Position numbers and translations under genes: made by a program | The notes under the pieces: generated by a model | The model's input: only the letters and a program-made list of their open reading frames with translations | Told to the model about the DNA's origin: nothing | Databases searched by the model: none | In this document: in pieces, positions 5,513-11,383 of the stretch | Position numbering within the stretch: position 1 is the stretch's first letter | Layout: every line of letters begins with the position of its first letter | NCBI GenBank assembly: GCA_016880595.1 | Contig: JAEHDC010000008.1 | Coordinates: 1-12,415, forward strand | Length of the DNA stretch: 12,415 nt | Reading direction: 5' to 3' | Source of the DNA: Candidatus Saccharimonadota bacterium | GTDB lineage: Bacteria; Patescibacteriota; Saccharimonadia; Saccharimonadales; EFPC-124

Positions 5513-6949
5513 TTAGCGCGCGGTTCCTTTTTTGCAAATTGCTGGCAAGGTTTTAAAGAGAATTTTAATATCAAGCCAAAAACTCCAGTTTTGCGCATAG
5601 TAAAGTTCAAGCTCAACGCGTTTTTCAAAAGGCAAATCACTGCGTCCAGATACTTGCCAAAGCCCTGTGACCCCTGGTTTTACGCTGTGTAGCAGTGCGC
5701 CGCGGCCGTGGTAAAAACCAAGCTCGTCTGGCAGGATTGGCCGTGGACCAACTAGGCTCATGTTGCCTTTTATGACGTTAAAAAATTGGGGTATTTCGTC
5801 CAAAGAAGTTTTGCGCAAAAAGTTGCCAAAGCGCGTGATGCGTGGGTCGTTTTGGACTTTGCGGTTTTTACTGTATTCTTCAACCAGGTCTGCCCGGCCC
5901 ATTTTTTCAAAGATTTTGATTGCATCTTGGCCAGAGTATTCCTGTTTCATGGAGCGGAATTTATATAATCCGAATGGCTTTTCGTAAAGACCGAGCCGCT
6001 TGTTTATAAATAATATTGGGCCGGGGTTAAAGAGTTTTTGCAGCAGGACAACCAGAAGATAGATTGGTGATAAGATTAAAACAATTAAGATTGTTAATAA
6101 GATGTCAAAGATGCGTTTAACTACCTCACCCCAGCCGACCAGCGGCGTCTGGTGTACGGAGATTATTGGGTAGCCAAGGAAGACGTCCACTAAGTTTTTG
6201 CCAGAGTAAAACTCAGCCTCGCCTGGTATAAAACAGTAGTTTATGTGGCGGCTTTGAGCCAGGCTGAGGATTTTTTGGTTGCGCTCTACGTCGTCATACA
6301 AATCTGTTTGGATGATGGTTGTAATGCGCTGCGCCTCAACTTTTTTAAGGGCGCTTTCTACTGTGCGGAATTGCGTGCCGTGGAAATGCAGCGGCAAGGT
6401 GGATTTTGGTCCGCAAATTGACACAATTTGGTAGCCGGAGCGTTTTGTGTCACTAAGCTGTTGGGCGATGTCGCGCGTGGCTGCGGAGTTACCAATTATT
6501 AGTACGCGGCTGATGCCTTTGCCGAATCTGTAAAGAGCTGTTCGGACGGCGCGCATGGTTTCGCGGCCAAAAATTAGCAAGGCCAAAGAGCATCCCAGGG
6601 CATAGACTGCTACAAGCCGGGCCGGGAAAACAGGGGAATCTACAATAAAGCTGTAGCCGAGCACAATTAGAATTCCAATTACGGCACCAATAGCCAGCCT
6701 TCCCCACTCGGATGTGCGCTTGTTGTAGACTCGTCCGCTGTAAAGCCCTAAAAAAGCAAATTCTACAATCCAAAGTGGGATGATGTAGAGTGAATTTACA
6801 AAAAACTCAAGCGATGTGATGTTGGCCACCAGAGGCCGGTGATCAAATTGTACGCGCACAATGTACGCTAATCCGAACGCTAAAAGCAATACGACAAAGT
6901 CGCACATAATTAAAGCGAGACTGTAATAGCGAGCAGAACGAGTTGGCAT
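5513..6949 (-). CDS. Polyprenyl-phosphate sugar-1-phosphate transferase (WbaP/CapM-like initiating transferase)
   Basis: This enzyme transfers a sugar-1-phosphate from a nucleotide sugar to undecaprenyl phosphate, the committed first step of polysaccharide repeat assembly. The 478 residues contain four predicted membrane helices (about 12-31, 50-70, 85-104, 110-128), a Rossmann-like cytosolic domain starting RVLIIGNSAATRD (148-160), a further helix (about 279-303) and the catalytic domain. The latter shows KFRSM (330-334), DPRITRFGNFLRKTSLDEIP (368-387) with the catalytic-type Asp-Glu, SLVGPRP (398-404) and PGVTGLWQVSGR (425-436). Length and order match the PHPT family with a CoA-binding-3 domain. 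AAGGAG lies four bases before the ATG, and the galE stop is 16 bases upstream, so the two are co-transcribed. Substrate (Glc, Gal or another sugar) is not readable; galE next door makes UDP-Gal possible. Confidence 0.93.
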   Translation of the reverse strand: MPTRSARYYSLALIMCDFVVLLLAFGLAYIVRVQFDHRPLVANITSLEFFVNSLYIIPLWIVEFAFLGLYSGRVYNKRTSEWGRLAIGAVIGILIVLGYSFIVDSPVFPARLVAVYALGCSLALLIFGRETMRAVRTALYRFGKGISRVLIIGNSAATRDIAQQLSDTKRSGYQIVSICGPKSTLPLHFHGTQFRTVESALKKVEAQRITTIIQTDLYDDVERNQKILSLAQSRHINYCFIPGEAEFYSGKNLVDVFLGYPIISVHQTPLVGWGEVVKRIFDILLTILIVLILSPIYLLVVLLQKLFNPGPILFINKRLGLYEKPFGLYKFRSMKQEYSGQDAIKIFEKMGRADLVEEYSKNRKVQNDPRITRFGNFLRKTSLDEIPQFFNVIKGNMSLVGPRPILPDELGFYHGRGALLHSVKPGVTGLWQVSGRSDLPFEKRVELELYYAQNWSFWLDIKILFKTLPAICKKGTAR

Positions 6950-6965
6950 AAGGCTCCTTAAGATG

Positions 6966-7952
6966 CTATTGTAACACTTGTTGCGTTTTACGGCTATCTT
7001 TTAGGAACCATTCGTAGTGGTCAGAGATCATTTTTTGCAAATCAAGATTCGGCTGCCAGCCAAGGATTTCTTTGGCTCGCGCATTGCCAGCTACAAGCTT
7101 GGCCGGATCGCCAGGTCTACGCGGGCCGTAAATAATTGGTAAACTAGCGTTGGTGACTTTGTTGAAAGTTTCGGCCACCTCAAGAACTGAGTAGCCGTGA
7201 TGCGAACCAAGATTAATTGGCTGGCAAATCTCCTGGCCGCCAGCCATTTTTTCTGCTGCAAGCAGGTGCGCACGAGCTAGATCCAAAACATGAACGTAGT
7301 CACGCACTGCTGTTCCGTCTGGCGTATCAAAATCCTTGCCGTTAATTGTAACGGGCTGCTTTTTGCGCATTTGGTTCAGAAGAGATGGAATGATGTGTGA
7401 TACAAATGGGTAATCTGTGCCAACACCTTCGTAAGCACCAGCCACGTTGAAGTAACGCAGTGCTGCCCAGTTAAGACTATAGGTAATTTGGTAGCTCTGC
7501 AAGATTTGCTCGGTAAGCAGTTTGCTAGCACCGTAAGGGTTAACCGGTTTAGTTGGGTCGTCCTCCTGAAGAGGAATGCTAACTGGCTCACCATAAACCG
7601 CAGCGGTCGAAGATAGGATGTAGTTTTTTATGCCATTTATAGAGGCGGCATTAATGACATTAAGCGCGCCAAAAGTGTTAATCTGAAAATAATCGTATGG
7701 TTTTTGCATGGATTCTGGGACTAAAATTCGAGCCGCAAAATGCATAACAACGTCATAGTTTAGGCCAAACAGCTGCTCTGCCTCCAGGCGATTACAAATA
7801 TCTGCCTCAATTAGCTTGGCATTTTTTGCCACGTTATAAGTGTTGCCGGTGGAGAAATTGTCGGCAATAGTCACGTCGTGCCCGGAATTTGCTGCCAAAT
7901 GAGCAGTAACTCCGCCAATGTAACCTGCCCCACCAATGATTAAAATACGCAT
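6966..7952 (-). CDS. galE: UDP-glucose 4-epimerase
   Basis: The enzyme interconverts UDP-glucose and UDP-galactose using bound NAD. The 328 residues start MRILIIGGAGYIGG, with the GxxGxxG loop at residues 7-13. HFAA is at 71-74, STAAVYG at 115-121, the catalytic YGASK (Y140, K144) and RYFNVAGA at 167-174. GTAVRDYVHVLDLARAH and RRPGDPAKLVA in the C-terminal half are characteristic of GalE rather than dTDP-glucose dehydratase. ATG 7952 is preferred over the TTG at 7970, because the conserved N-terminus begins there and a -10 box ends seven bases before it, predicting a leaderless mRNA. It heads a three-gene operon with the initiating transferase and the GT4 glycosyltransferase. Specificity could extend to UDP-GlcNAc; the sequence alone does not decide this. 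Confidence 0.93.
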   Translation of the reverse strand: MRILIIGGAGYIGGVTAHLAANSGHDVTIADNFSTGNTYNVAKNAKLIEADICNRLEAEQLFGLNYDVVMHFAARILVPESMQKPYDYFQINTFGALNVINAASINGIKNYILSSTAAVYGEPVSIPLQEDDPTKPVNPYGASKLLTEQILQSYQITYSLNWAALRYFNVAGAYEGVGTDYPFVSHIIPSLLNQMRKKQPVTINGKDFDTPDGTAVRDYVHVLDLARAHLLAAEKMAGGQEICQPINLGSHHGYSVLEVAETFNKVTNASLPIIYGPRRPGDPAKLVAGNARAKEILGWQPNLDLQKMISDHYEWFLKDSRKTQQVLQ

Positions 7953-7958
7953 GACTTT

Positions 7959-7967
7959 ATGGTAGCA
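7959..7967 (-). promoter_or_regulatory. galE: Extended -10 promoter of the galE operon (leaderless)
   Basis: Reverse-strand TGC (7965-7967) directly precedes TACCAT (7959-7964). Seven bases beyond lies A7952, the first base of the galE ATG. No good -35 is visible. There is no Shine-Dalgarno before galE, whereas the second gene of the operon has one, which supports a leaderless first gene. Confidence 0.6.
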
Positions 7968-7982
7968 CAAGTTGGGGGAATA

Positions 7983-8011
7983 TTGATTATTTCACTAAAG
8001 ACAACTATAAT
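7983..8011 (+). promoter_or_regulatory. Sigma70-type promoter of the zinc-knuckle gene
   Basis: TTGATT (7983-7988), a 17-bp spacer and a perfect TATAAT (8006-8011). The predicted start is about 8018, giving a leader near 34 bases that contains GGAAGGTGG before the ATG at 8052. It diverges from the galE promoter only about 20 bases away, so the two may compete or be co-regulated. Confidence 0.7.
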
Positions 8012-8051
8012 CGTATTTGCTTTATCAGCGTTCACTTTTTGGAAGGTGGAA

Positions 8052-8165
8052 ATGGCCAGAGAGATCTGCCCCATGTGCGACGGCAGTGGAGAGCAGTACG
8101 ACGAAGACGCACACGACACCGTCAAGTGTGACGCTTGTGACGGCGACGGCTTCATCGAAACCTGA
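8052..8165 (+). CDS. 37-residue double CxxCxGxG zinc-knuckle protein
   Basis: This is a tiny acidic protein made almost wholly of two DnaJ-type zinc-binding repeats, CPMCDGSG (residues 6-13) and CDACDGDG (residues 26-33), with an Asp/Glu-rich linker between. In DnaJ, pairs of CxxCxGxG motifs coordinate one zinc ion and bind unfolded protein; here there are just enough motifs for one site, with no J domain. The start is well supported: AAGGTGG lies two bases upstream of ATG and a near-consensus promoter precedes it. The stop TGA at 8163 lies eight bases before the end of the convergent minus-strand gene. Similar stand-alone zinc-ribbon peptides occur in bacteria but usually without known function. 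Possible roles are nucleic acid or protein binding. Confidence 0.7.
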   Translation: MAREICPMCDGSGEQYDEDAHDTVKCDACDGDGFIET

Positions 8166-8173
8166 GTCGCAGC

Positions 8174-8731
8174 TCACAGTAAAGCTCCCCCGTGCTCGCT
8201 TTCATGCGGTGCGGGGGATGCTAACTTTAAATACTCTTCAAAAGCCTGCATCTCAGCCTGGTTTCTCGCGAGCAGAGCCTTGCGGTCAGCCAGGCCTAAT
8301 GCATATGCAATGTCGGCGCTTTGGCACATTAGCTCGCCGATCGAACTGTCAAAGCTCCTCACTATCAAATGCTGATCATTTGCCACGATCCTATCTTTGT
8401 AAAAACCTTCAAGAAGTAAAAGCATTTTCTTGATCTCTGGCATGTTTTCTTGCACTGCTTTTTTATGCCAAAATTTGTACTCTTTGCTACCTTTTTCCTC
8501 TGATCTATATTTTTCTCGCAGCTCGCGCGTCTTTGGAGATTCAAACATAACATAAGGTCCACCCGTTGGTCTGTCTGCATGACCTTCACAAGAACTGATT
8601 GTATGAATACCATGCATACGCAAGGCAGCAACTACATCAAGGATTTTTGGATCAATGGGGCAGCCGAGTTTATCTACGAGGTGGATGGTTTGAGCTTTGA
8701 AGAAGGAAAAGGTATCAATTGCACTCTGCAT
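8174..8731 (-). CDS. Hypothetical protein with SCEGH motif, 185 aa
   Basis: I do not recognise a named family. The N-terminal region reads as GCPIDPKILDVVAALRMHGI, then HTISSCEGHADRPTGGPYVM (about residues 43-62), followed by charged helices. The SCEGH-x5-10-GPYV pattern looks like a conserved functional centre: Cys and His near a glycine-rich turn, after a segment that reads like 'residues or individuals in need of discrimination by age or position' in no known family. The remaining 120 residues are predicted helical and soluble, with no signal peptide. The ATG at 8731 sits exactly seven bases after an extended -10 box, so the transcript is leaderless. The C-terminal codons (about APHESEHGGALL) overlap a C/G-rich stem-loop. 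It is flanked by polysaccharide genes but has no visible sugar-related feature. It is confidently coding but functionally unassigned. Confidence 0.78.
   Translation of the reverse strand: MQSAIDTFSFFKAQTIHLVDKLGCPIDPKILDVVAALRMHGIHTISSCEGHADRPTGGPYVMFESPKTRELREKYRSEEKGSKEYKFWHKKAVQENMPEIKKMLLLLEGFYKDRIVANDQHLIVRSFDSSIGELMCQSADIAYALGLADRKALLARNQAEMQAFEEYLKLASPAPHESEHGGALL
8186..8218. terminator. C/G-rich stem-loop between convergent genes
   Basis: TCCCCCG (8186-8192) pairs with CGGGGGA (8212-8218) around a 19-base loop, with additional wobble pairs inside. It lies about 20 bases past the stop of the zinc-knuckle gene and within the last codons of the minus-strand gene. No T-tract follows on either strand. 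It resembles the stem-loop at 1644-1678, which also overlaps the end of a coding region. Confidence 0.4.
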
Positions 8732-8737
8732 ACTACA

Positions 8738-8746
8738 ACTATAGCA
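8738..8746 (-). promoter_or_regulatory. Extended -10 promoter, leaderless start of the 8731 gene
   Basis: Reverse-strand TGC (8744-8746) followed by TATAGT (8738-8743). Seven bases further is A8731, the A of the ATG. No -35 match is seen at 16-18 bp and there is no Shine-Dalgarno, so this is an extended -10 promoter producing leaderless mRNA. Confidence 0.7.
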
Positions 8747-8793
8747 TATGGGAGCTAGCTGAGGTCGCTGCCTGGTAGGCGTGACTTTGACAC

Positions 8794-8823
8794 TTGCATT
8801 CCCTATCCCAATTGCATTACCAT
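8794..8823 (+). promoter_or_regulatory. Possible promoter of the O-antigen ligase-like gene
   Basis: TTGCAT (8794-8799), an 18-bp spacer and TACCAT (8818-8823), the same -10 as galE. The predicted start is 8830-8832, at the ATG. A perfect TTGACA sits at 8787-8792 but is too far (25 bp) from this -10. No Shine-Dalgarno precedes the ATG, consistent with another leaderless or near-leaderless start. Confidence 0.4.
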
Positions 8824-8831
8824 AAGCTTTA

Positions 8832-10154
8832 ATGGCAAGGACAAAAATCTACAGAACTGACCAGTGGTTGCTGATGCTAATTGGCTTGGTTTTTGCTGCT
8901 ATTTTGGTTCTGCTTCCACTGCATGCGTTTTTTTCTACCTGGCTTGGAACCTCTTTTGGCAATTTGCTGGTCTGGAAGAGTTGGAAAGAAATAATCATCT
9001 TCATTTTGGTGCCATTTGTGGTTTGGCTTTGTGCTTTGCGTCCGGATATCACGCAACAGGTCTGGAAGAGTCCGCTCAATAAATTGATTGCTGCTTATGT
9101 TGTTATAACGCTTCTGCTGGCCATAAAATCTATGGCTTCAACAGAGGCGGTGATTGCTGGCTTGCTGATGAACCTACGCTTTTTTGCTATGTTTATAATT
9201 GCTCAGGTTTTAGTTGCAAGTGACGAGCCTTGGATTAGTAAGCTCAAAAAATGGTTGATTCCGTGGCTGCTAGCAGTGACGGTTTTTTTGGGGATCATGG
9301 CGATTTTGCAAGTTACAGTCATTCCAAAAGACTTCCTGGCAAATTTTGGCTATGACAAAGAAGCCACTATTGCGCCATACATTTTAATTGACGAAAACCA
9401 AAGCGCGTTGCGTGCATTTGCCACAATGCGCGGGCCAAATACTTTGGCATCGTATCTGTTATTGCCTTTGGCGCTGGCAGCTTTGCTGTGGTGGAAAGAT
9501 CGCAAAAAAAGGTGGCTGTTGGGCATTTTTGCTCTTTGTGCTGTTGCGATTTTCTTAACCCAATCTCGTAGCGGTTGGTTGGGCGCTACTGCTGTTTTGG
9601 CAGTCGTGGCTTGGCTAAAAATACCGCGCGCCCAGATGCTAAAATGCATACGCATCGGAATTATTCCGTTTATTGCAGTTGTAATTTTGGGCTTGTGGCT
9701 GGCTACAAGCGTTCCGCAGTTACGGCTTTTGGTATTCCACTCTGGCGGTGATAGCCAGTCGGAATCCTTATTGGCAGGTTCTAGTCAACAGCACTGGCAA
9801 GCGGCAGTGGATGGCATAAAACAGATTGGTGAGTACCCGTTTGGTAAGGGTGTGGGCACGGCTGGGCCAGCATCATATTACAACACAACGGCTGCGGCAG
9901 ATATTTCCGAAGATTATTTTGTGCAGATTGGCGAAGAAGTTGGTCTAATTGGCCTAGCATTATTTTTGGCAATAACTGCCGTGGTGGCGATAAAGTTGTT
10001 CCGGCAGCACACTCAACTTTGGCCCTTGGCGCTCCTGGCTAGCTTTATTGGGATAAATATTATGAACCTGTTTTTGCATGCTTGGGCCGATGATCCAACG
10101 GCCATGACCTGGTGGGGAATTGCAGGTTTGTACATAAGCGCAAAGAAGTTATAA
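8832..10154 (+). CDS. O-antigen ligase/polymerase-like membrane protein (Wzy/WaaL type)
   Basis: This is a 440-residue, strongly hydrophobic protein with about ten to twelve membrane helices. It shows landmarks of the O-antigen ligase family: RAFATMRGPNTLASYLLLPL (194-213), TQSRSGWLG (243-251) beginning a helix, and a large external loop between about 290 and 365 containing the HW and GxGxG-like region (FGKGVGTAGPAS). Proteins of this type either polymerise lipid-linked repeats (Wzy) or transfer finished glycan to an acceptor (WaaL, or protein glycosylation ligases); sequence alone does not separate them. The gene is plus-strand, opposite to the galE operon, and begins near its promoter. Its stop codon TAA (10152-10154) lies inside the -10 box of the next gene. 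As the window shows no Wzx flippase, assembly partners must be elsewhere. Confidence 0.85.
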   Translation: MARTKIYRTDQWLLMLIGLVFAAILVLLPLHAFFSTWLGTSFGNLLVWKSWKEIIIFILVPFVVWLCALRPDITQQVWKSPLNKLIAAYVVITLLLAIKSMASTEAVIAGLLMNLRFFAMFIIAQVLVASDEPWISKLKKWLIPWLLAVTVFLGIMAILQVTVIPKDFLANFGYDKEATIAPYILIDENQSALRAFATMRGPNTLASYLLLPLALAALLWWKDRKKRWLLGIFALCAVAIFLTQSRSGWLGATAVLAVVAWLKIPRAQMLKCIRIGIIPFIAVVILGLWLATSVPQLRLLVFHSGGDSQSESLLAGSSQQHWQAAVDGIKQIGEYPFGKGVGTAGPASYYNTTAAADISEDYFVQIGEEVGLIGLALFLAITAVVAIKLFRQHTQLWPLALLASFIGINIMNLFLHAWADDPTAMTWWGIAGLYISAKKL

Positions 10155-10155
10155 T
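10128..10155 (+). promoter_or_regulatory. Promoter of the LexA-like gene, overlapping the upstream stop codon
   Basis: TTGTAC (10128-10133), a 16-bp spacer and a perfect TATAAT (10150-10155). The TAA stop of the preceding membrane-protein gene is part of the -10 box. The start is exactly seven bases downstream, on A10162 of the ATG, so the mRNA is leaderless. Confidence 0.7.
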
Positions 10156-10161
10156 TTTAAT

Positions 10162-10617
10162 ATGACAAGTAGCTCAGAATTAAGACCTTCCAAAAAACAG
10201 CGCGAGTTGTTGAATTTTATTGCTGCGTTTATTAAGCAAAACGGTTATGGTCCCAGTTATCGCGAGATTATGAACGGTCTAAATTACCGATCCGTTTCTA
10301 CGGTCGCCACTCATGTAGACAATCTTATTGTAAAAGGTCAGCTGCGCAAGCGCGATCACTCAGCGCGATCACTTGAGGTAGTTGCGGTTGACGAGCCGGA
10401 GTTTAAAGAACCAGCACAAAAAGTCAGGCGAGCTGATTCAAAATGGTTAGTAGATCAAATTACAATGCGTTTTGACGCCGTGGAAACACATCCCGAGGAT
10501 GTAAAAGCCGAGCTAGACAATCTTTATGTTCTGGTTGGTGCCCTGCACGTACTTGGCCTAACAGAGGCGGCAATGGCATTTAAGCGGCGGTTGATAAAGC
10601 TAGCGCAAGAAGGCTAA
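10162..10617 (+). CDS. LexA-type DNA-binding protein lacking the protease domain
   Basis: The 151 residues start with a LexA-like winged helix: KKQRELLNFIAAFIKQNGYG (residues 11-30), PSYREIMNGLNYRSVSTVATH (31-51 region) and the wing LIVKGQLRKRDHSARSLEV (55-73). This matches the LexA N-terminal domain in order and length. LexA would continue with the Ala-Gly cleavage site and a Ser-Lys S24 peptidase domain of about 120 residues. Instead residues 80-151 form a short acidic and basic helical segment without those motifs. It therefore cannot self-cleave in response to RecA, and may act as a constitutive or ligand-controlled repressor, or pair with another protein. The start is fixed by the promoter overlapping the upstream stop codon. 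It converges with the small membrane protein genes, 10 bases away. Whether it binds SOS-type operators is unknown. Confidence 0.82.
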   Translation: MTSSSELRPSKKQRELLNFIAAFIKQNGYGPSYREIMNGLNYRSVSTVATHVDNLIVKGQLRKRDHSARSLEVVAVDEPEFKEPAQKVRRADSKWLVDQITMRFDAVETHPEDVKAELDNLYVLVGALHVLGLTEAAMAFKRRLIKLAQEG

Positions 10618-10627
10618 GAGTCCTGAC

Positions 10628-10765
10628 TTACTGCGATCCAAGGATTTCGGTCATGCGCGAATTAAGTTTATGATATTCCCAAGTTATAACCACAATACTT
10701 GCCGTGCCAATTAAGATTAACAATAAAGTTGCAACAATAGCTTTTTTGCCGCTGTGGCTCGCCAT
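10628..10765 (-). CDS. Small membrane protein, 45 aa
   Basis: The reverse strand from ATG 10765 encodes MASHSGKKAIVATLLLILIG, continuing to one hydrophobic helix (about residues 9-28) and a polar tail ending EILGSQ. The basic N-terminus followed by a helix suggests an N-in single-span protein. It overlaps the last 49 bases of the preceding membrane protein gene in another frame, so translation is probably coupled. No strong Shine-Dalgarno is seen. No family is recognised. It is short, so chance cannot be excluded, but the start, helix and compact operon context favour a real gene. Confidence 0.55.
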   Translation of the reverse strand: MASHSGKKAIVATLLLILIGTASIVVITWEYHKLNSRMTEILGSQ

Positions 10766-10965
10766 TTTTCTAATACTAGATAAGTTATTAGCGTACTTAA
10801 GATTGCGCCAAGCGCATAGTCAAAGATTAGATAAAATGGCCAGCCTAGCACTATTGGCGTAGGTAACGTCCAGGTGAATGCAAATCCAAGAAAGAAACCC
10901 TGGGCTTGTATGTAAAGAGCCATAAGAGGATATTTTATATATGATTTAAGGAGTAGGTTTGTCAT
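10717..10965 (-). CDS. Small membrane protein, 82 aa
   Basis: The 82 residues contain a hydrophobic stretch rich in aromatics (about 13-34) and a second (about 38-66), so probably two or three spans, ending in a basic cytoplasmic tail (EKWRATAAKK). The ATG follows the stop of the upstream gene by two bases (TAAATATG), the same tight arrangement as at the GT4 gene, implying coupled translation without its own Shine-Dalgarno. I do not recognise a family. With its two neighbours it forms a set of small membrane proteins of unknown role. Confidence 0.65.
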   Translation of the reverse strand: MTNLLLKSYIKYPLMALYIQAQGFFLGFAFTWTLPTPIVLGWPFYLIFDYALGAILSTLITYLVLEKWRATAAKKLLLQLYC

Positions 10966-10967
10966 AT

Positions 10968-11294
10968 TTATTGATTATAAATTTCTTGTGCCTGAACCTG
11001 CATGGCGTAGAGTGCTAAAAGAGTGCTTATGATTGCAGAAACTGCTATTAGGATTAATATCGCAATGGCAATAGCCACCCTTTTGCGTCGGCTGCCCCCA
11101 AGGCGATAGATAATTGTATCTGTAATGATATATGCAATAAATACTGAAATAGCATTATAAATAATGTTGGACAATAAGAACCGCGTGAATAGGCATGAAA
11201 TAATATGGCATATAAAATAGCTTTCAATAGCTACATAAGCGGCAAGGAGTGTGATTTTTAACGCTCGATTGTTTAATAATTTTGCTATGGGCAT
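10968..11294 (-). CDS. Small membrane protein, 108 aa, first of a three-gene set
   Basis: This is a hydrophobic protein with about three membrane helices (roughly residues 13-34, 38-62 and 73-97). A basic loop, GGSRRKR (66-72), should face the cytoplasm, and a polar C-terminal tail (MQVQAQEIYNQ) follows. It is the promoter-proximal gene of the small-membrane-protein set. AAAGGT lies five bases before the ATG, and a TATAAT box lies about 20 bases upstream, so it has a short leader with a Shine-Dalgarno. No family is recognised. There is no enzymatic or transport motif visible. Confidence 0.7.
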   Translation of the reverse strand: MPIAKLLNNRALKITLLAAYVAIESYFICHIISCLFTRFLLSNIIYNAISVFIAYIITDTIIYRLGGSRRKRVAIAIAILILIAVSAIISTLLALYAMQVQAQEIYNQ

Positions 11295-11312
11295 TATTTA
11301 CCTTTATTAGCA

Positions 11313-11318
11313 ATTATA
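11313..11318 (-). promoter_or_regulatory. -10 box of the small membrane protein operon
   Basis: A perfect reverse-strand TATAAT. The start is predicted near 11306, giving a leader of about 12 bases with AAAGGT before the ATG at 11294. The -35 position falls inside the adjacent stem-loop and has no match. The box lies only ten bases beyond that stem-loop. Confidence 0.5.
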
Positions 11319-11327
11319 TTTTGTATC

Positions 11328-11363
11328 TCAGGCTGGCCGGATAATTTGCTCCGGCCAGCCTGA
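11328..11363. terminator. Strong 13-bp GC-rich stem-loop after the DUF2690-like gene
   Basis: TCAGGCTGGCCGG (11328-11340) pairs perfectly with CCGGCCAGCCTGA (11351-11363) around a 10-base loop. It begins about 20 bases past the stop of the secreted protein gene on the minus strand, just before the next promoter. No T-tract follows on either strand. Its position suggests a terminator or 3'-end stabiliser, though a classical intrinsic terminator would need the T-run. Confidence 0.6.
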
Positions 11364-11383
11364 CTTAAGCTACTGCATACTTT

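Noticed and set aside
5513..5537. Longer start for the GT4 gene
   Set aside because: It would overlap the preceding gene and add residues not typical of the family; ATG 5510 is two bases after the upstream stop.
8017..8433. Long plus-strand frame through the zinc-knuckle gene and its convergent neighbour
   Set aside because: The promoter, Shine-Dalgarno and CxxCxGxG motifs support the 37-residue frame; this one is antisense to a clear coding region over most of its length.
8787..8792. Perfect TTGACA upstream of the ligase-like gene
   Set aside because: No -10 hexamer lies at 16-18 bp from it, so it is not called as the promoter by itself.
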